Counted from the first letter of the stretch, positions 17,773-25,945 are shown. The stretch is 64,000 nucleotides of DNA from WQTU01 sp031548835 (GCA_031548835.1 JAVBQS010000019.1:12964-76963); one strand, 5' to 3'. A program made the numbers and translations. The notes: generated by a model from the letters alone, not told the origin.

Positions 17773-19179
17773 ATGTCAGATAACATTAAGGAAATGTATG
17801 CTAAAGCAAGAAAAGCTTTTGAAGTTGTTGAATTCTGGGATCAGGAAAGAGTTAACGAAGTAGTTGCTGCTGTTGCTTGGCAGTGGATGAAAAAAGAAGT
17901 TGGAGAAGAACTTGCAAAACTTGCAGCTGAAGGCTCTGGAATGGGTAAATATGAAGATAAATGCCAGAAAGCAAACAAGGTTAGAGGAATAATGTGGGAT
18001 ATGAAAGATGCTAAAACAGCAGGCATCATTAAAGAAGATAAAGAAAAAGGTATTACAACATATGCAAAACCAATGGGTGTTGTTGCAAACGTTGTTCCTA
18101 CAACAAACCCAACAATAACAGCATGTTTTATCGGTCTTTCACTTCTTAAGACAAGAAATGCAATGATCTGTTCACCGCACCCAAGATCAAAAGATTCTAC
18201 ATATAGAACAATTGAATGGGGAAGAGCAGCTCTTAAAGCTGTTGGCGCTCCGGAAGATCTTTTCCAGTGTATTCAAGATCCTACAAATGAAAAAACAGTT
18301 GAACTTATGTCAACATGCGATTATGCAGTTGCAACAGGCGGAAAAGCTCTTATTAAAGTAGTACATTCAGCAGGAACACCTTCTGTAACAGTAGGCGCTG
18401 GTAACGTAAGAGCAATTATTGATCCATCTGCAGATCTTGCTAATGCAGCTTTCTGCGTAGCTAAATCAAAGACATTTGACAATGCTACATCATGTTCTTC
18501 AGAAAATGCTGTTTCTATCCATGTGTCAATATATGACAAAATGATGGAAGAGCTCAGAAAAGTTGGCGGATACATGCTTAACACAGAAGACAGGGAAAAA
18601 CTCAGAAAAGCTATGTGGCCTGACGGACACACACTTAACAGAGACATTGTTGCAAAACCTGTACAGCATATTGCAAAACTTGCTGGCATTAGCGTTCCAG
18701 AAGGAACAAAATTCATCATGGTAAAAGGTGAAAAAATCGGACCAGAAGATATGTTCTCTAACGAAAAACTTTCACTCGTTCTTACTGTATGGACATGGGA
18801 AGATTTTGACACAGAGATCAAAACACTTAAGAAAAACCTTCTTTTCTCTGGTATTGGCCATTCATGTGCTCTTCACTCAACAAAACCGGAACAGTGGCAC
18901 AAACTTGCTGCTTTTATTCCTACAGGAAGAGTTAACATAAACATGCCTAACACAACTGTAAACAGCGGAAGCTGGTTTGCTGGCCATGAATTTACAACAA
19001 CAATTGGTTGCGGTACATGGGCAGGCAACAGCCACAGCGATAACATCAACTACAGACATTTTATGAATACAACAAGACTTGCCACACCTCTTAAAGAATA
19101 TGTTCCTACAGACGAAGAAGTTTGGGGAAAATATCTTGATAAGGCTAAAAAAGCAACAGCAAATCTTAAATTAAACTAA
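17773..19179 (+). CDS. CoA-acylating aldehyde dehydrogenase
   Basis: This 468-residue enzyme interconverts an aldehyde and its acyl-CoA with NAD(P)H. Family hallmarks are VVPTTNPTITACF, ICSPHPRSKDST, a TPSVTVGAGN loop and SKTFDNATSCSSENAV, whose Cys is the nucleophile (FDNGxxCASEQ in AdhE). The SSEN variant and single-domain length recall sulfoacetaldehyde- or EutE-type enzymes more than bifunctional AdhE; the substrate cannot be fixed. Like the two citrate-synthase-like genes it uses many AAC/ATC/GAC codons. The start follows AGGAGAAGGTAGAG. A strong terminator closes the unit. Confidence 0.88.
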   Translation: MSDNIKEMYAKARKAFEVVEFWDQERVNEVVAAVAWQWMKKEVGEELAKLAAEGSGMGKYEDKCQKANKVRGIMWDMKDAKTAGIIKEDKEKGITTYAKPMGVVANVVPTTNPTITACFIGLSLLKTRNAMICSPHPRSKDSTYRTIEWGRAALKAVGAPEDLFQCIQDPTNEKTVELMSTCDYAVATGGKALIKVVHSAGTPSVTVGAGNVRAIIDPSADLANAAFCVAKSKTFDNATSCSSENAVSIHVSIYDKMMEELRKVGGYMLNTEDREKLRKAMWPDGHTLNRDIVAKPVQHIAKLAGISVPEGTKFIMVKGEKIGPEDMFSNEKLSLVLTVWTWEDFDTEIKTLKKNLLFSGIGHSCALHSTKPEQWHKLAAFIPTGRVNINMPNTTVNSGSWFAGHEFTTTIGCGTWAGNSHSDNINYRHFMNTTRLATPLKEYVPTDEEVWGKYLDKAKKATANLKLN

Positions 19180-19198
19180 TATTATATTGGTTTAAACA

Positions 19199-19229
19199 GG
19201 GGCTCCTTAACCGGAGCCCTTTTTTTTCT
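19199..19229 (+). terminator. Rho-independent terminator of the aldehyde dehydrogenase unit
   Basis: GGGCTCC (19200-19206) pairs with GGAGCCC (19213-19219), loop TTAACC, followed by eight T. This is the clearest terminator of the region and separates the module from the HAD gene. Confidence 0.93.
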
Positions 19230-19246
19230 TTTTAAAAAACTGATGG

Positions 19247-19318
19247 GCTGCGAAGCGTACTGTATAGATAACATATAACAAATATAAATTTGATAATTAA
19301 ATACAGTATACACTTCGT
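19247..19318. repeat. Imperfect inverted repeat downstream of the terminator
   Basis: GCGAAGCGTACTGTAT near 19250 is mirrored by ATACAGTATACACTTCG near 19300, with a 2-nt bulge and about 33 bases between. A related string, GTATACTTCGCTACCC, appears near 28048. The role is unknown. Confidence 0.4.
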
Positions 19319-19398
19319 TATCCAGCACAATTTTGGTAGATAAATTTATAGACTGTTAAAGTAAAATAGTTTAGTTTAAATATATAAAGAGGAAAAAA

Positions 19399-20100
19399 AT
19401 GATAAAAGCTATTGTATTTGATTTTGTTCAGACACTTGGCAGCGCTGCAGATGGCTATAAAGATGCTGAAAAAAAATCTCAGAAAAAACTATATGAAAAA
19501 CTTGGCATCAATGACTGGGATAAATATATGGATCTATACAGGGAAGAGAGAAAACAGCATTTTTTAAGATCTGATTTTTCAAGAAAAAATGTCTGGATAA
19601 AACTTTGTGATTATTTTAATGTTCCTGTGGATAATAAATTTCTTGATCAGCTTGAAGACCAGTATTGGGAAATTGTAAAAAACAGCATGAAACTTTTTCC
19701 TGAAGCGCTTGATGTAATTAAGAAATTAAAGCCCAGATATAAGCTTGGCATGGTTTCCAATTCCCAGAAAGACGGCAGCACAAAAGCTCTTGAAAATGAT
19801 GAATATAAAAAGCTTGAAAAACTGTTTGATGCAATTGTTATATCAGGAGAAGGAAATATTCCTGCCAAACCAGACCCTGCGCCGTTTAAAATAGTTTTGG
19901 AAAAACTTGGTGTTAAGTCGGAAGAAGCTATTTTTGTTGGAGATGATTTTAGAGTAGATATTGAAGGCAGCAAAAATGCAGGAATGACACCTGTATGGCT
20001 TAAGCATTACTCTGTTGAACGCAACTGGCCTGAAGCATCATTCAAAGTTATAGAAATAACCAATCTTGAAGATGTAGTTGATATAGAGAAAAAGCTTTAG
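19399..20100 (+). CDS. HAD-superfamily hydrolase
   Basis: This 233-residue protein has haloacid-dehalogenase motifs: nucleophile Asp8 in IVFDFVQTLG, motif II Ser in MVSNSQKD, Lys in AKPDPAPF, and FVGDDFRVDIEGSKNAGM with the metal-binding acids. The residue two after the nucleophile is Val rather than Asp. That loses the usual phosphatase acid/base, so phosphatase activity is not assured. An alpha-helical cap lies between motifs I and II. It is separated from the preceding module by a terminator. Confidence 0.8.
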   Translation: MIKAIVFDFVQTLGSAADGYKDAEKKSQKKLYEKLGINDWDKYMDLYREERKQHFLRSDFSRKNVWIKLCDYFNVPVDNKFLDQLEDQYWEIVKNSMKLFPEALDVIKKLKPRYKLGMVSNSQKDGSTKALENDEYKKLEKLFDAIVISGEGNIPAKPDPAPFKIVLEKLGVKSEEAIFVGDDFRVDIEGSKNAGMTPVWLKHYSVERNWPEASFKVIEITNLEDVVDIEKKL

Positions 20101-20144
20101 GGTATTGACCTGTTAGAAAGTAATCGTTAACATGAAAAATAGTT

Positions 20145-21050
20145 ATGAATCTCTATCATTTAAAGACTTTTTATTATACTGCAAAATGTAAAAGCCTTAC
20201 AAAGGCAGCAGATATGCTGTGTATTACTCAACCTGCTGTTACCAAGCAGATTAAACAGCTCCAGAGCTACTATGACCTTAAATTCCTTGATATTATAGGG
20301 AAAAAAGTTATTCTTACTGATGCAGGTGAACATCTCTATAGCATTGCAGATAAAATTTTTGATATGGAAAGCCAGGCAGAGGAAAGCATCAAGGATTTCC
20401 AGCATTTTAACAAAGGCAAGATTTCAATATTGTCATGCGAAAGTTTTGGAGCTTACTATCTTCCCTATATTATTAAATATTATAGCAAAGCAAACCATGA
20501 TATAAATGTTTCCATGATTATTGGTCATAACGAAAGTATTATTGAAAATACAGCAGAGCTTAATAATGATATAGGATTTATATCAAAACCTATTCAGAAT
20601 CCAAAAATATCAGTGCAGGAAATTCTTGAAGATAATATTGTGTGTATTGTTCCGCGCAACCATCAGCTTACAAGAAAAGATCATCTTGAAGTAAAAGATA
20701 TTGAAGGATACAACCTTATTGTACATGAAAAAGGTTCTGTAACCAGAAAAATAACAGAAACTTTTATAAGAAAAAATAGAATTAATGTAAATATGCATTA
20801 TGAAATTTCAAATAATGAAACTATAAAAAGGCTTGTTGAACAGGGCCTTGGAGTCGCATTTATATCAAACAATATGGTAAATGAAGAAGTAAAAACAGGG
20901 AGATTAATTGCCCTGCCTGTTGAAGATAAAAATTTTAAAAGAAAATATTATATGATCCACCACAGCGATAAATATTTTTCAAAACCTCTTAAAGATTTTG
21001 TAGACCTTGTGCACCAGTGGTCTAATATTTATCCTACGCCAATGTTTTAA
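20145..21050 (+). CDS. LysR-family transcriptional regulator
   Basis: This 301-residue protein has the N-terminal winged helix typical of LysR (LYHLKTFYYTAKCKSLTKAADMLCITQPAVTKQIKQL, residues 3-40) and a C-terminal effector-binding domain (about 90-300). LysR proteins often act on nearby genes. The closest candidate target is the operon at 15.7 kb with its tandem repeats, but no T-N11-A motif was identified there with confidence. It overlaps the convergent NUDIX gene by four bases. Confidence 0.9.
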   Translation: MNLYHLKTFYYTAKCKSLTKAADMLCITQPAVTKQIKQLQSYYDLKFLDIIGKKVILTDAGEHLYSIADKIFDMESQAEESIKDFQHFNKGKISILSCESFGAYYLPYIIKYYSKANHDINVSMIIGHNESIIENTAELNNDIGFISKPIQNPKISVQEILEDNIVCIVPRNHQLTRKDHLEVKDIEGYNLIVHEKGSVTRKITETFIRKNRINVNMHYEISNNETIKRLVEQGLGVAFISNNMVNEEVKTGRLIALPVEDKNFKRKYYMIHHSDKYFSKPLKDFVDLVHQWSNIYPTPMF

Positions 21051-21538
21051 AGAAACAGTATTTTAAATTCTTTTTCAAAATTAGGTGTAAAAATATTTTT
21101 GCCCAGCCTATCTTTAATTTCTTTTATTGAAAAAAATCTGCCGTCTGTTACTTCATTGTTATCTATTTTAAATGGGCCATTATAATTTGTTTTATATACA
21201 AAAGAAAGCTCTGTTTCTGTCTCATCTTTGTTAAGCTGTGTAAATAAAAATTCAGCATTTTTTAGATCAATTCCCAATTCTTCTTTTGCTTCTCTTACAA
21301 GCGCTGTATAAATATCTTCACCTGCTGATACATGGCCGCCTACAGCTGTATCCCACATATCAGGATATGTATCTTTGGTTGCTGCTCTTTTCTGGAGAAA
21401 AATTTCTCCTCTTGAGTTAAGTATTAATAAGTGGACAACCATCTGAATCATCGAAGGGTCTTTGTGGCAAATACTGCGCGGAGCGCTTCCTTCAGGAATT
21501 CCATCGGAGTTACATAACTGAATCATCTCTTCTTTCAT
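21047..21538 (-). CDS. NUDIX hydrolase
   Basis: A 163-residue protein with a complete NUDIX box, GGHVSAGEDIYTALVREAKEELGI (GX5EX7REUXEEXGU), near residues 78-101. The opening (LCNSDGIPEGSAPRS) and HLLILNSRGEIFLQKRA resemble the YfcD/isopentenyl-diphosphate-isomerase-like branch. It probably hydrolyses a nucleoside diphosphate derivative or related substrate. Exact substrate unknown. Confidence 0.85.
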   Translation of the reverse strand: MKEEMIQLCNSDGIPEGSAPRSICHKDPSMIQMVVHLLILNSRGEIFLQKRAATKDTYPDMWDTAVGGHVSAGEDIYTALVREAKEELGIDLKNAEFLFTQLNKDETETELSFVYKTNYNGPFKIDNNEVTDGRFFSIKEIKDRLGKNIFTPNFEKEFKILFL

Positions 21539-21668
21539 AAAATTAATAATAACAGTGCAGAATATAGATGTAAAGCAGTGCCATCTTTATTAATTAAACT
21601 GCTGCATTAAAAAATTATATATTTTGAAATAACAATAAAAGCCAAGTTTAAAGTTATTTTAGTAATTA

Positions 21669-21838
21669 GGCCTGTTCGACAACCTGGTTAGAAGTTATTT
21701 TGTGAATACCAAATAAGTACTAATTTGGAGACAATGTATGATTTTTTACAGGTAGTTCATAATCTTAAAGGTTTTATTTTATAACCCCGGCATGACTTAC
21801 CATACCGGGGTTACCATTTTTAGGTTGTCGAACAGGTC
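21669..21838. mobile_element. MITE-like element (170 bp) with TA flanks
   Basis: The element starts with GGCCTGTTCGACAACCT (21669-21685) and ends with AGGTTGTCGAACAGGTC (21822-21838): 17-bp terminal inverted repeats with one mismatch. TA lies on both outer sides (21667-21668, 21839-21840), as expected for IS630/mariner-type insertion. It encodes nothing of note. A 9-bp hairpin TAACCCCGG / CCGGGGTTA (21782-21813) sits inside the right half. No transposase is present in the window, so it would depend on one elsewhere. It fills the gap before the sensor kinase. Confidence 0.7.
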
Positions 21839-21889
21839 TATTATATAAAATATATACATTTATATTTATATGGCTTAAAATAATAAACT

Positions 21890-23650
21890 ATGGGGTATTT
21901 CTTAAAATACAGAATTAATATTAAAATTTTTATATCTTTTATCTTTATAATTCTTGTCACAACCGTTACTTCTCTGTTAATCAACTACTTGTTATTTAAG
22001 GATTCTGTTAAAAAATCAAATATAATAAGACTGCAGGACAGCACCACTGCTTACTATAATGAAATCAAATTTACCGAAGATATATGCCTTAAAGCAGTAA
22101 GCACGTTATCCAAAGATAATACTCTTTCTGATTTAATACTGTTAAAAAATACAGATACTCTTGGTAAAATACTTGGCAATTATTACAAAATGGGATTGTT
22201 TGATATTGTTGAAATTGAAAATCCTGACGGAACTGTTTTTATAAGAGCTCACGATCCTGATCAAAGCGGAGATCTTAAAGCAGAACAAAATATTGTAAAA
22301 GAAGGACTTGCAGGAAAAATAGCTGTCAGTTATGAAAGCGGTAAATCAGGCATTGCGATAAGAGCAGTCGCCCCTCTTGAGAAAGACGGCAAAATAATAG
22401 GACTTCTGATGCTTGGAAAACTTTTCTCGGAAGAACTTGTGGCAAATATGAAAAAGCTTACAGGGCTTGATAATGGAATATACTGGAAAGATAAAAAAAT
22501 AATTTCTACCTATGATGGAATTCAAACTATTTATAATGATAAAATGGAAAAACTTTTGGAAAATGGCTCTGTCATATTTGATGAAGTAATTGGCAAAGAT
22601 AGATATTATTTTATGATCAAGGCTTTATATACAGATGATCAGCGCTACTGGGGAGCAGTAACTTTATTTATTAAAGAAAAAGATAATGCAGGCTATCTTT
22701 CATATATAAAAAGCATTCTGTTTTTTATGGTAATGATAGGTTTTTTTCTTTCTTTTTTAGCTTATCTTCTTCTTGCAAATGATATAAACAATTCTTTAAG
22801 TAAAATTATTGATAGAATCAATAATTTTAACATAGATGACAGTTCTCAAATAATAGATGTAAAAGCAAATGATGAATTTAAAATAATTGCAGACAGTATA
22901 AATAATCTTTCAAAAAAAATATATAAATATAACCAGCAAATAGTAAAGCTTCAGGATGACATGATAAGGTCTGCAAAACTGGCAGTTGTCGGTCAGCTTT
23001 CGGCAGGACTTGCCCATGAAATAAGAAATCCGTTGAGCTCTATAAAAATGATGTCGCAGATAATAAAGGCCAGATATTTGCATAATAAGGAAGGCCTTGA
23101 AGAAATTAATACAGTACTTGAAGAAATTGAAAGAATTGATAATTTAATTAAGGATTTGCTGGAATTTTCAAAACCAGGGCCTATGTATTTTGCGCAGCAT
23201 GATATTAATAAATTAATTCTAAATACTTTAAATAAATACAGATATAATATTGAACATCAAAAAATAACAGTTGAATATAATTTTGAAAAAAAATTGCCTC
23301 TAATATCTGTGGATAGTGAAAAAATACAAATCTGTTTTATAAACTTTATTGTTAATGCAATTCAGGCAATGGCTGAAGGCGGAAAACTTACAATAAATAC
23401 AATGCTGCAAAATGATAAAATAGTTATAGAATTTAAAAATAACGGGCCTTTAATTTCTGAAAAAGATATAGATAAAATATTTGAACCATTTTTTACTACA
23501 AAAAAAGAAGGCACAGGATTGGGCCTTGCTCTTACAAAATTAATAATTGAAAGACATTATGGAAAAATATTTTCTTCAAGCAATGAAAAAGAAACAGTTT
23601 TCAGCATAATCCTTCCTTTGGTAAATAATAATATTATTCCAATTGTATAA
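21890..23650 (+). CDS. Membrane sensor histidine kinase with Cache-type sensor
   Basis: A 586-residue kinase with TM1 at about 10-34, a periplasmic Cache-like domain (about 40-270, with IENPDGTVFIRAHDPDQSGDL and GIAIRAVAPLEKDGKIIGLLMLG), TM2 at about 275-300, HAMP, then HisKA (AGLAHEIRNPLSSIKMM, the phospho-His) and HATPase (N-box NFIVNAIQAM; GTGLGLALTKLI). The sensor resembles domains that bind small carboxylates. Its partner regulator starts 12 bp downstream. A start at 21890 is likely, but its Shine-Dalgarno is weak. Confidence 0.92.
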   Translation: MGYFLKYRINIKIFISFIFIILVTTVTSLLINYLLFKDSVKKSNIIRLQDSTTAYYNEIKFTEDICLKAVSTLSKDNTLSDLILLKNTDTLGKILGNYYKMGLFDIVEIENPDGTVFIRAHDPDQSGDLKAEQNIVKEGLAGKIAVSYESGKSGIAIRAVAPLEKDGKIIGLLMLGKLFSEELVANMKKLTGLDNGIYWKDKKIISTYDGIQTIYNDKMEKLLENGSVIFDEVIGKDRYYFMIKALYTDDQRYWGAVTLFIKEKDNAGYLSYIKSILFFMVMIGFFLSFLAYLLLANDINNSLSKIIDRINNFNIDDSSQIIDVKANDEFKIIADSINNLSKKIYKYNQQIVKLQDDMIRSAKLAVVGQLSAGLAHEIRNPLSSIKMMSQIIKARYLHNKEGLEEINTVLEEIERIDNLIKDLLEFSKPGPMYFAQHDINKLILNTLNKYRYNIEHQKITVEYNFEKKLPLISVDSEKIQICFINFIVNAIQAMAEGGKLTINTMLQNDKIVIEFKNNGPLISEKDIDKIFEPFFTTKKEGTGLGLALTKLIIERHYGKIFSSSNEKETVFSIILPLVNNNIIPIV

Positions 23651-23662
23651 AAGAGGTGTTGT

Positions 23663-24010
23663 ATGGCATCAATACTTGTAATAGATGATGATAAAGGCAT
23701 TCAAAAAAGTTTTGCTAACCTATTGAGTAAAGAACACGAGGTTTTAAGCGGATATAACGGAAAAGAAGGGCTTGAAATTCTTGAAGCCAGGGAAGCTGAT
23801 ATGGTTTTTCTTGACTATCAAATGCCGGGAAGCGACGGCATTGAAGTATTAAAAATAATAAAAAAGAAAGAACCTGAATTGCCTGTAGTCATGATTACAG
23901 CGCATGGCAGTTTTGAAACAATAATAGAAGCAATATCTTTAGGCGCATATGATTATATAGAGAAACCTCTTGATATTGATAAAATTAATATTATCGTAAA
24001 AAGAGCATGA
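23663..24010 (+). CDS. Response-regulator receiver domain (first part of split NtrC-type gene)
   Basis: A 115-residue receiver with Asp51 (VFLDYQMPG) as the phospho-acceptor, the acidic pair in VIDDDKG (Asp8-Asp10), Thr in MITAHG and Lys in YIEKPLD. It ends with VKRA exactly where a linker helix to an output domain normally begins. The start has AGAGGTG upstream. It is the presumed target of the kinase encoded immediately before. As it stands it is a CheY-like stand-alone receiver. Confidence 0.85.
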   Translation: MASILVIDDDKGIQKSFANLLSKEHEVLSGYNGKEGLEILEAREADMVFLDYQMPGSDGIEVLKIIKKKEPELPVVMITAHGSFETIIEAISLGAYDYIEKPLDIDKINIIVKRA

Positions 24011-24022
24011 GAATCCTGCAGG

Positions 24023-25051
24023 ATGAACAAATATGTGAATGCTGTGCAATCTGAACAGATAAAAAACTATGGATTTAAAAAAATTATAGGAAATTCAACC
24101 GCAATACAGGAGGTTTTTAAATCTATAGGAAGGCTTGTTAATAATGATGTTATTGTTCATATAGCAGGAGAAAGCGGGACAGGAAAAGAGTTGGTTGCAC
24201 ATGCGCTGCACTTTAATGGCAAGAGAAAAAATGAACCTTTTATTGCTGTTAACTGTTCCGGCCTTATAGAATCTATTTTGGACAATGAACTTTTCGGCCA
24301 TGAACCGCAGGCTTTTACAGGCGCTGTATCGCTTAAAATAGGAAAATTTGAAGCAGCAGGAGAAGGAACAATATTTCTTGATGAAATTGGAGATATGCCT
24401 CTTACAATACAAACAAAATTCCTGAGAATTCTTCAGGAAAATGAATTTCACAGAATGGGTGGACTTAAAAATATTAAATTAAAGGCAAGAGTTATAACTG
24501 CAACAAACAGAAATCTTTTTGAAGAAGTACAGGCAGGCCGCTTTCGGGAAGATCTTTATTACAGAATAAATGTTGCAAAAATAATTTTGCCGCCCCTTCG
24601 GGAAAGAAAAGAAGATATTCCTGAACTTACAGATTTTTTTGTTCAAAAAATTTCAAGAAAAATTAACAAAAGTTTTATATCTGTGCCTGAGCAAATAAAA
24701 AATGAATTTATAAATTATGATTGGCCTGGAAATGTAAGAGAGCTTGAAAATCTAATTACAAGTATGTGTATAAATGCAAAAGGAGCTGTTCTTGCATTAG
24801 ACGATATGCCGGCTACTGTTTTAAAATCATCAAGAGAAGATTGTCTTTCCAAAGTTATAGATAAATTTTATATGGAAAATAAACATTCAAAAAATCTGCT
24901 TCCTCTGCTTTATGAAAAACTTGAAAAAATAATGATAGATAAAATTGCACATGAGCAGAACAATAATAAATCTGCCATGGCAGAAATACTTGGGATAAGC
25001 AGGGTTACGCTTACAAAAAAAATGAATCAGGATGAAAAAAGCCATAATTAA
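24023..25051 (+). CDS. Sigma-54 interacting AAA+ domain with FIS-type HTH (second part)
   Basis: A 342-residue AAA+ enhancer-binding module. Walker A is GESGTGKE (49-56), Walker B FLDEIGD (118-124), with ATNRNL and LPPLRERKEDIP present and a C-terminal helix-turn-helix SAMAEILGISRVTLTKKM. The sigma-54 contact loop reads QAFTGA (96-101) instead of GAFTGA. No good Shine-Dalgarno precedes the ATG at 24023, which argues that it was once part of the upstream frame. A hairpin at 25121-25144 follows. Confidence 0.85.
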   Translation: MNKYVNAVQSEQIKNYGFKKIIGNSTAIQEVFKSIGRLVNNDVIVHIAGESGTGKELVAHALHFNGKRKNEPFIAVNCSGLIESILDNELFGHEPQAFTGAVSLKIGKFEAAGEGTIFLDEIGDMPLTIQTKFLRILQENEFHRMGGLKNIKLKARVITATNRNLFEEVQAGRFREDLYYRINVAKIILPPLRERKEDIPELTDFFVQKISRKINKSFISVPEQIKNEFINYDWPGNVRELENLITSMCINAKGAVLALDDMPATVLKSSREDCLSKVIDKFYMENKHSKNLLPLLYEKLEKIMIDKIAHEQNNNKSAMAEILGISRVTLTKKMNQDEKSHN

Positions 25052-25120
25052 AAAATGCTTTTGTAAAAAAGCTTATCAATAGTGATAAATTGCTTTACAT
25101 ATTTTTTATCTTTTGGAAAA

Positions 25121-25144
25121 AACTGCCCATTTGTTTGGACAGTT
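25121..25144 (+). terminator. Possible terminator after the AAA+ gene
   Basis: AACTGCCC (25121-25128) and GGACAGTT (25137-25144) pair with one mismatch, then A/T-rich sequence follows. Weak; it may end the kinase/regulator transcript. Confidence 0.4.
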
Positions 25145-25220
25145 TAATTAAAATTTATTTTAATTATTTATAATATAACTATTTATTTCTAAATATCATT
25201 TTCAAAGATATTATACAACT

Positions 25221-25236
25221 TGGCATATTTTATGCA
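25221..25236 (+). promoter_or_regulatory. Candidate sigma-54 promoter upstream of a helical protein gene
   Basis: TGGCATATTTTATGCA keeps GG (-24) and GC (-12) at the correct 12-base spacing and lies directly after the sigma-54 activator gene. The predicted start of transcription (about 25246) falls at or after the ATG at 25243, so either translation starts at the next in-frame ATG (25258) or the match is fortuitous. Confidence 0.5.
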
Positions 25237-25242
25237 TATATA

Positions 25243-25863
25243 ATGGCAGATAGTAAAATGTTTAAGCATTTATTCAAAAAAAGAGTAGGGCTGGAAAATA
25301 AAATTATTGAAGAGATTGATATAGTTCTCTCACTCATTGAAACTATGGGCAAAACAGCAACTGAGCCAAATTCTTTTATTATTGCAAATAATATACTTGA
25401 ACTTGAAACAGTTTTAGATAAGCAGGAACAAGAATTTATAGAACAGATCAACAAGCAAAACCATCTGCCTGATTGCTGGGAGGAGCTATTTAAAATAAGT
25501 AATAGTTTAAAACAACTGTTTAAACAGCTTTCTATGGCTTTTAATAAAATTCAGATATTTAAAGATAATGAATCTTATTTTTCATTCTATGAGCATGAAA
25601 AAAGATTTCTTTTTAATATTAAAAATTTTATTTATGAATATGTTAAAAACCGCAAATATGCATATCAGCTTGTGGTAAATAATCAGCATGAACTTAAAGA
25701 TTTTATGAAAATATATTATACAAAACTTAATGCTGCATTTGGCGGCAGCCCAGAGCATTCTGATATAAAAATAAAAATGCTGGAGATTTTTCAGCAAATA
25801 AATAAAATAAACGAAGAGGTGCAGGAAACAGTAACTAAAATATATGTTAGTTCAGGTGTTTGA
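25243..25863 (+). CDS. All-helical cytoplasmic protein of unknown function
   Basis: This 206-residue protein has no signal peptide or membrane helix. It is almost entirely predicted helix with heptad-like hydrophobic spacing (ENKIIEEIDIVLSLIETM; KIKMLEIFQQINKINEEVQETV). The look is that of a PhoU/DUF47-like bundle, but the PhoU metal motifs (ExxxD) are not evident. It sits between a sigma-54 activator and a Na/phosphate symporter that carries its own PhoU domain. The start may be at 25243 or 25258. Confidence 0.45.
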   Translation: MADSKMFKHLFKKRVGLENKIIEEIDIVLSLIETMGKTATEPNSFIIANNILELETVLDKQEQEFIEQINKQNHLPDCWEELFKISNSLKQLFKQLSMAFNKIQIFKDNESYFSFYEHEKRFLFNIKNFIYEYVKNRKYAYQLVVNNQHELKDFMKIYYTKLNAAFGGSPEHSDIKIKMLEIFQQINKINEEVQETVTKIYVSSGV

Positions 25864-25945
25864 TTATATAAAAATAAAAATATATATCGTTATTTTTATA
25901 GGCTTGTTTACCTATTGATATTTTGCCATAAAAGATATTTAATTG

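Larger units (their letters stand above)
23663..25051 (+). pseudogene. NtrC-type sigma-54 activator split by an in-frame TGA (whole locus)
   Basis: The receiver (23663-24010) and the AAA+/HTH part (24023-25051) lie in the same frame: the offset 360 is a multiple of three. Only a TGA at 24008-24010 and four sense codons (Glu-Ser-Cys-Arg) separate them. Read through, the protein would have the normal receiver-linker-AAA+-FIS-HTH order of NtrC, about 462 residues. The likeliest explanation is a recent nonsense mutation, with TTA (Leu) as a plausible ancestor, or a sequencing error. TGA serves as an ordinary stop in other genes here, such as 6166-6168. The two halves are also listed separately because each might still be made. 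Confidence 0.65.

Noticed and set aside
18321..18821. 166-codon minus-strand frame inside the aldehyde dehydrogenase
   Set aside because: It is antisense to a well-supported gene; its composition reflects the opposite strand.
15668..19179. Bacterial microcompartment operon, because of the acylating aldehyde dehydrogenase
   Set aside because: No shell-protein genes, no encapsulation-type N-terminal helix and no pdu/eut-like neighbours are present.
24008..24010. TGA as selenocysteine or a reassigned codon
   Set aside because: No hairpin-like element is obvious right after it, the position is a linker rather than an active site, and TGA ends other genes here.
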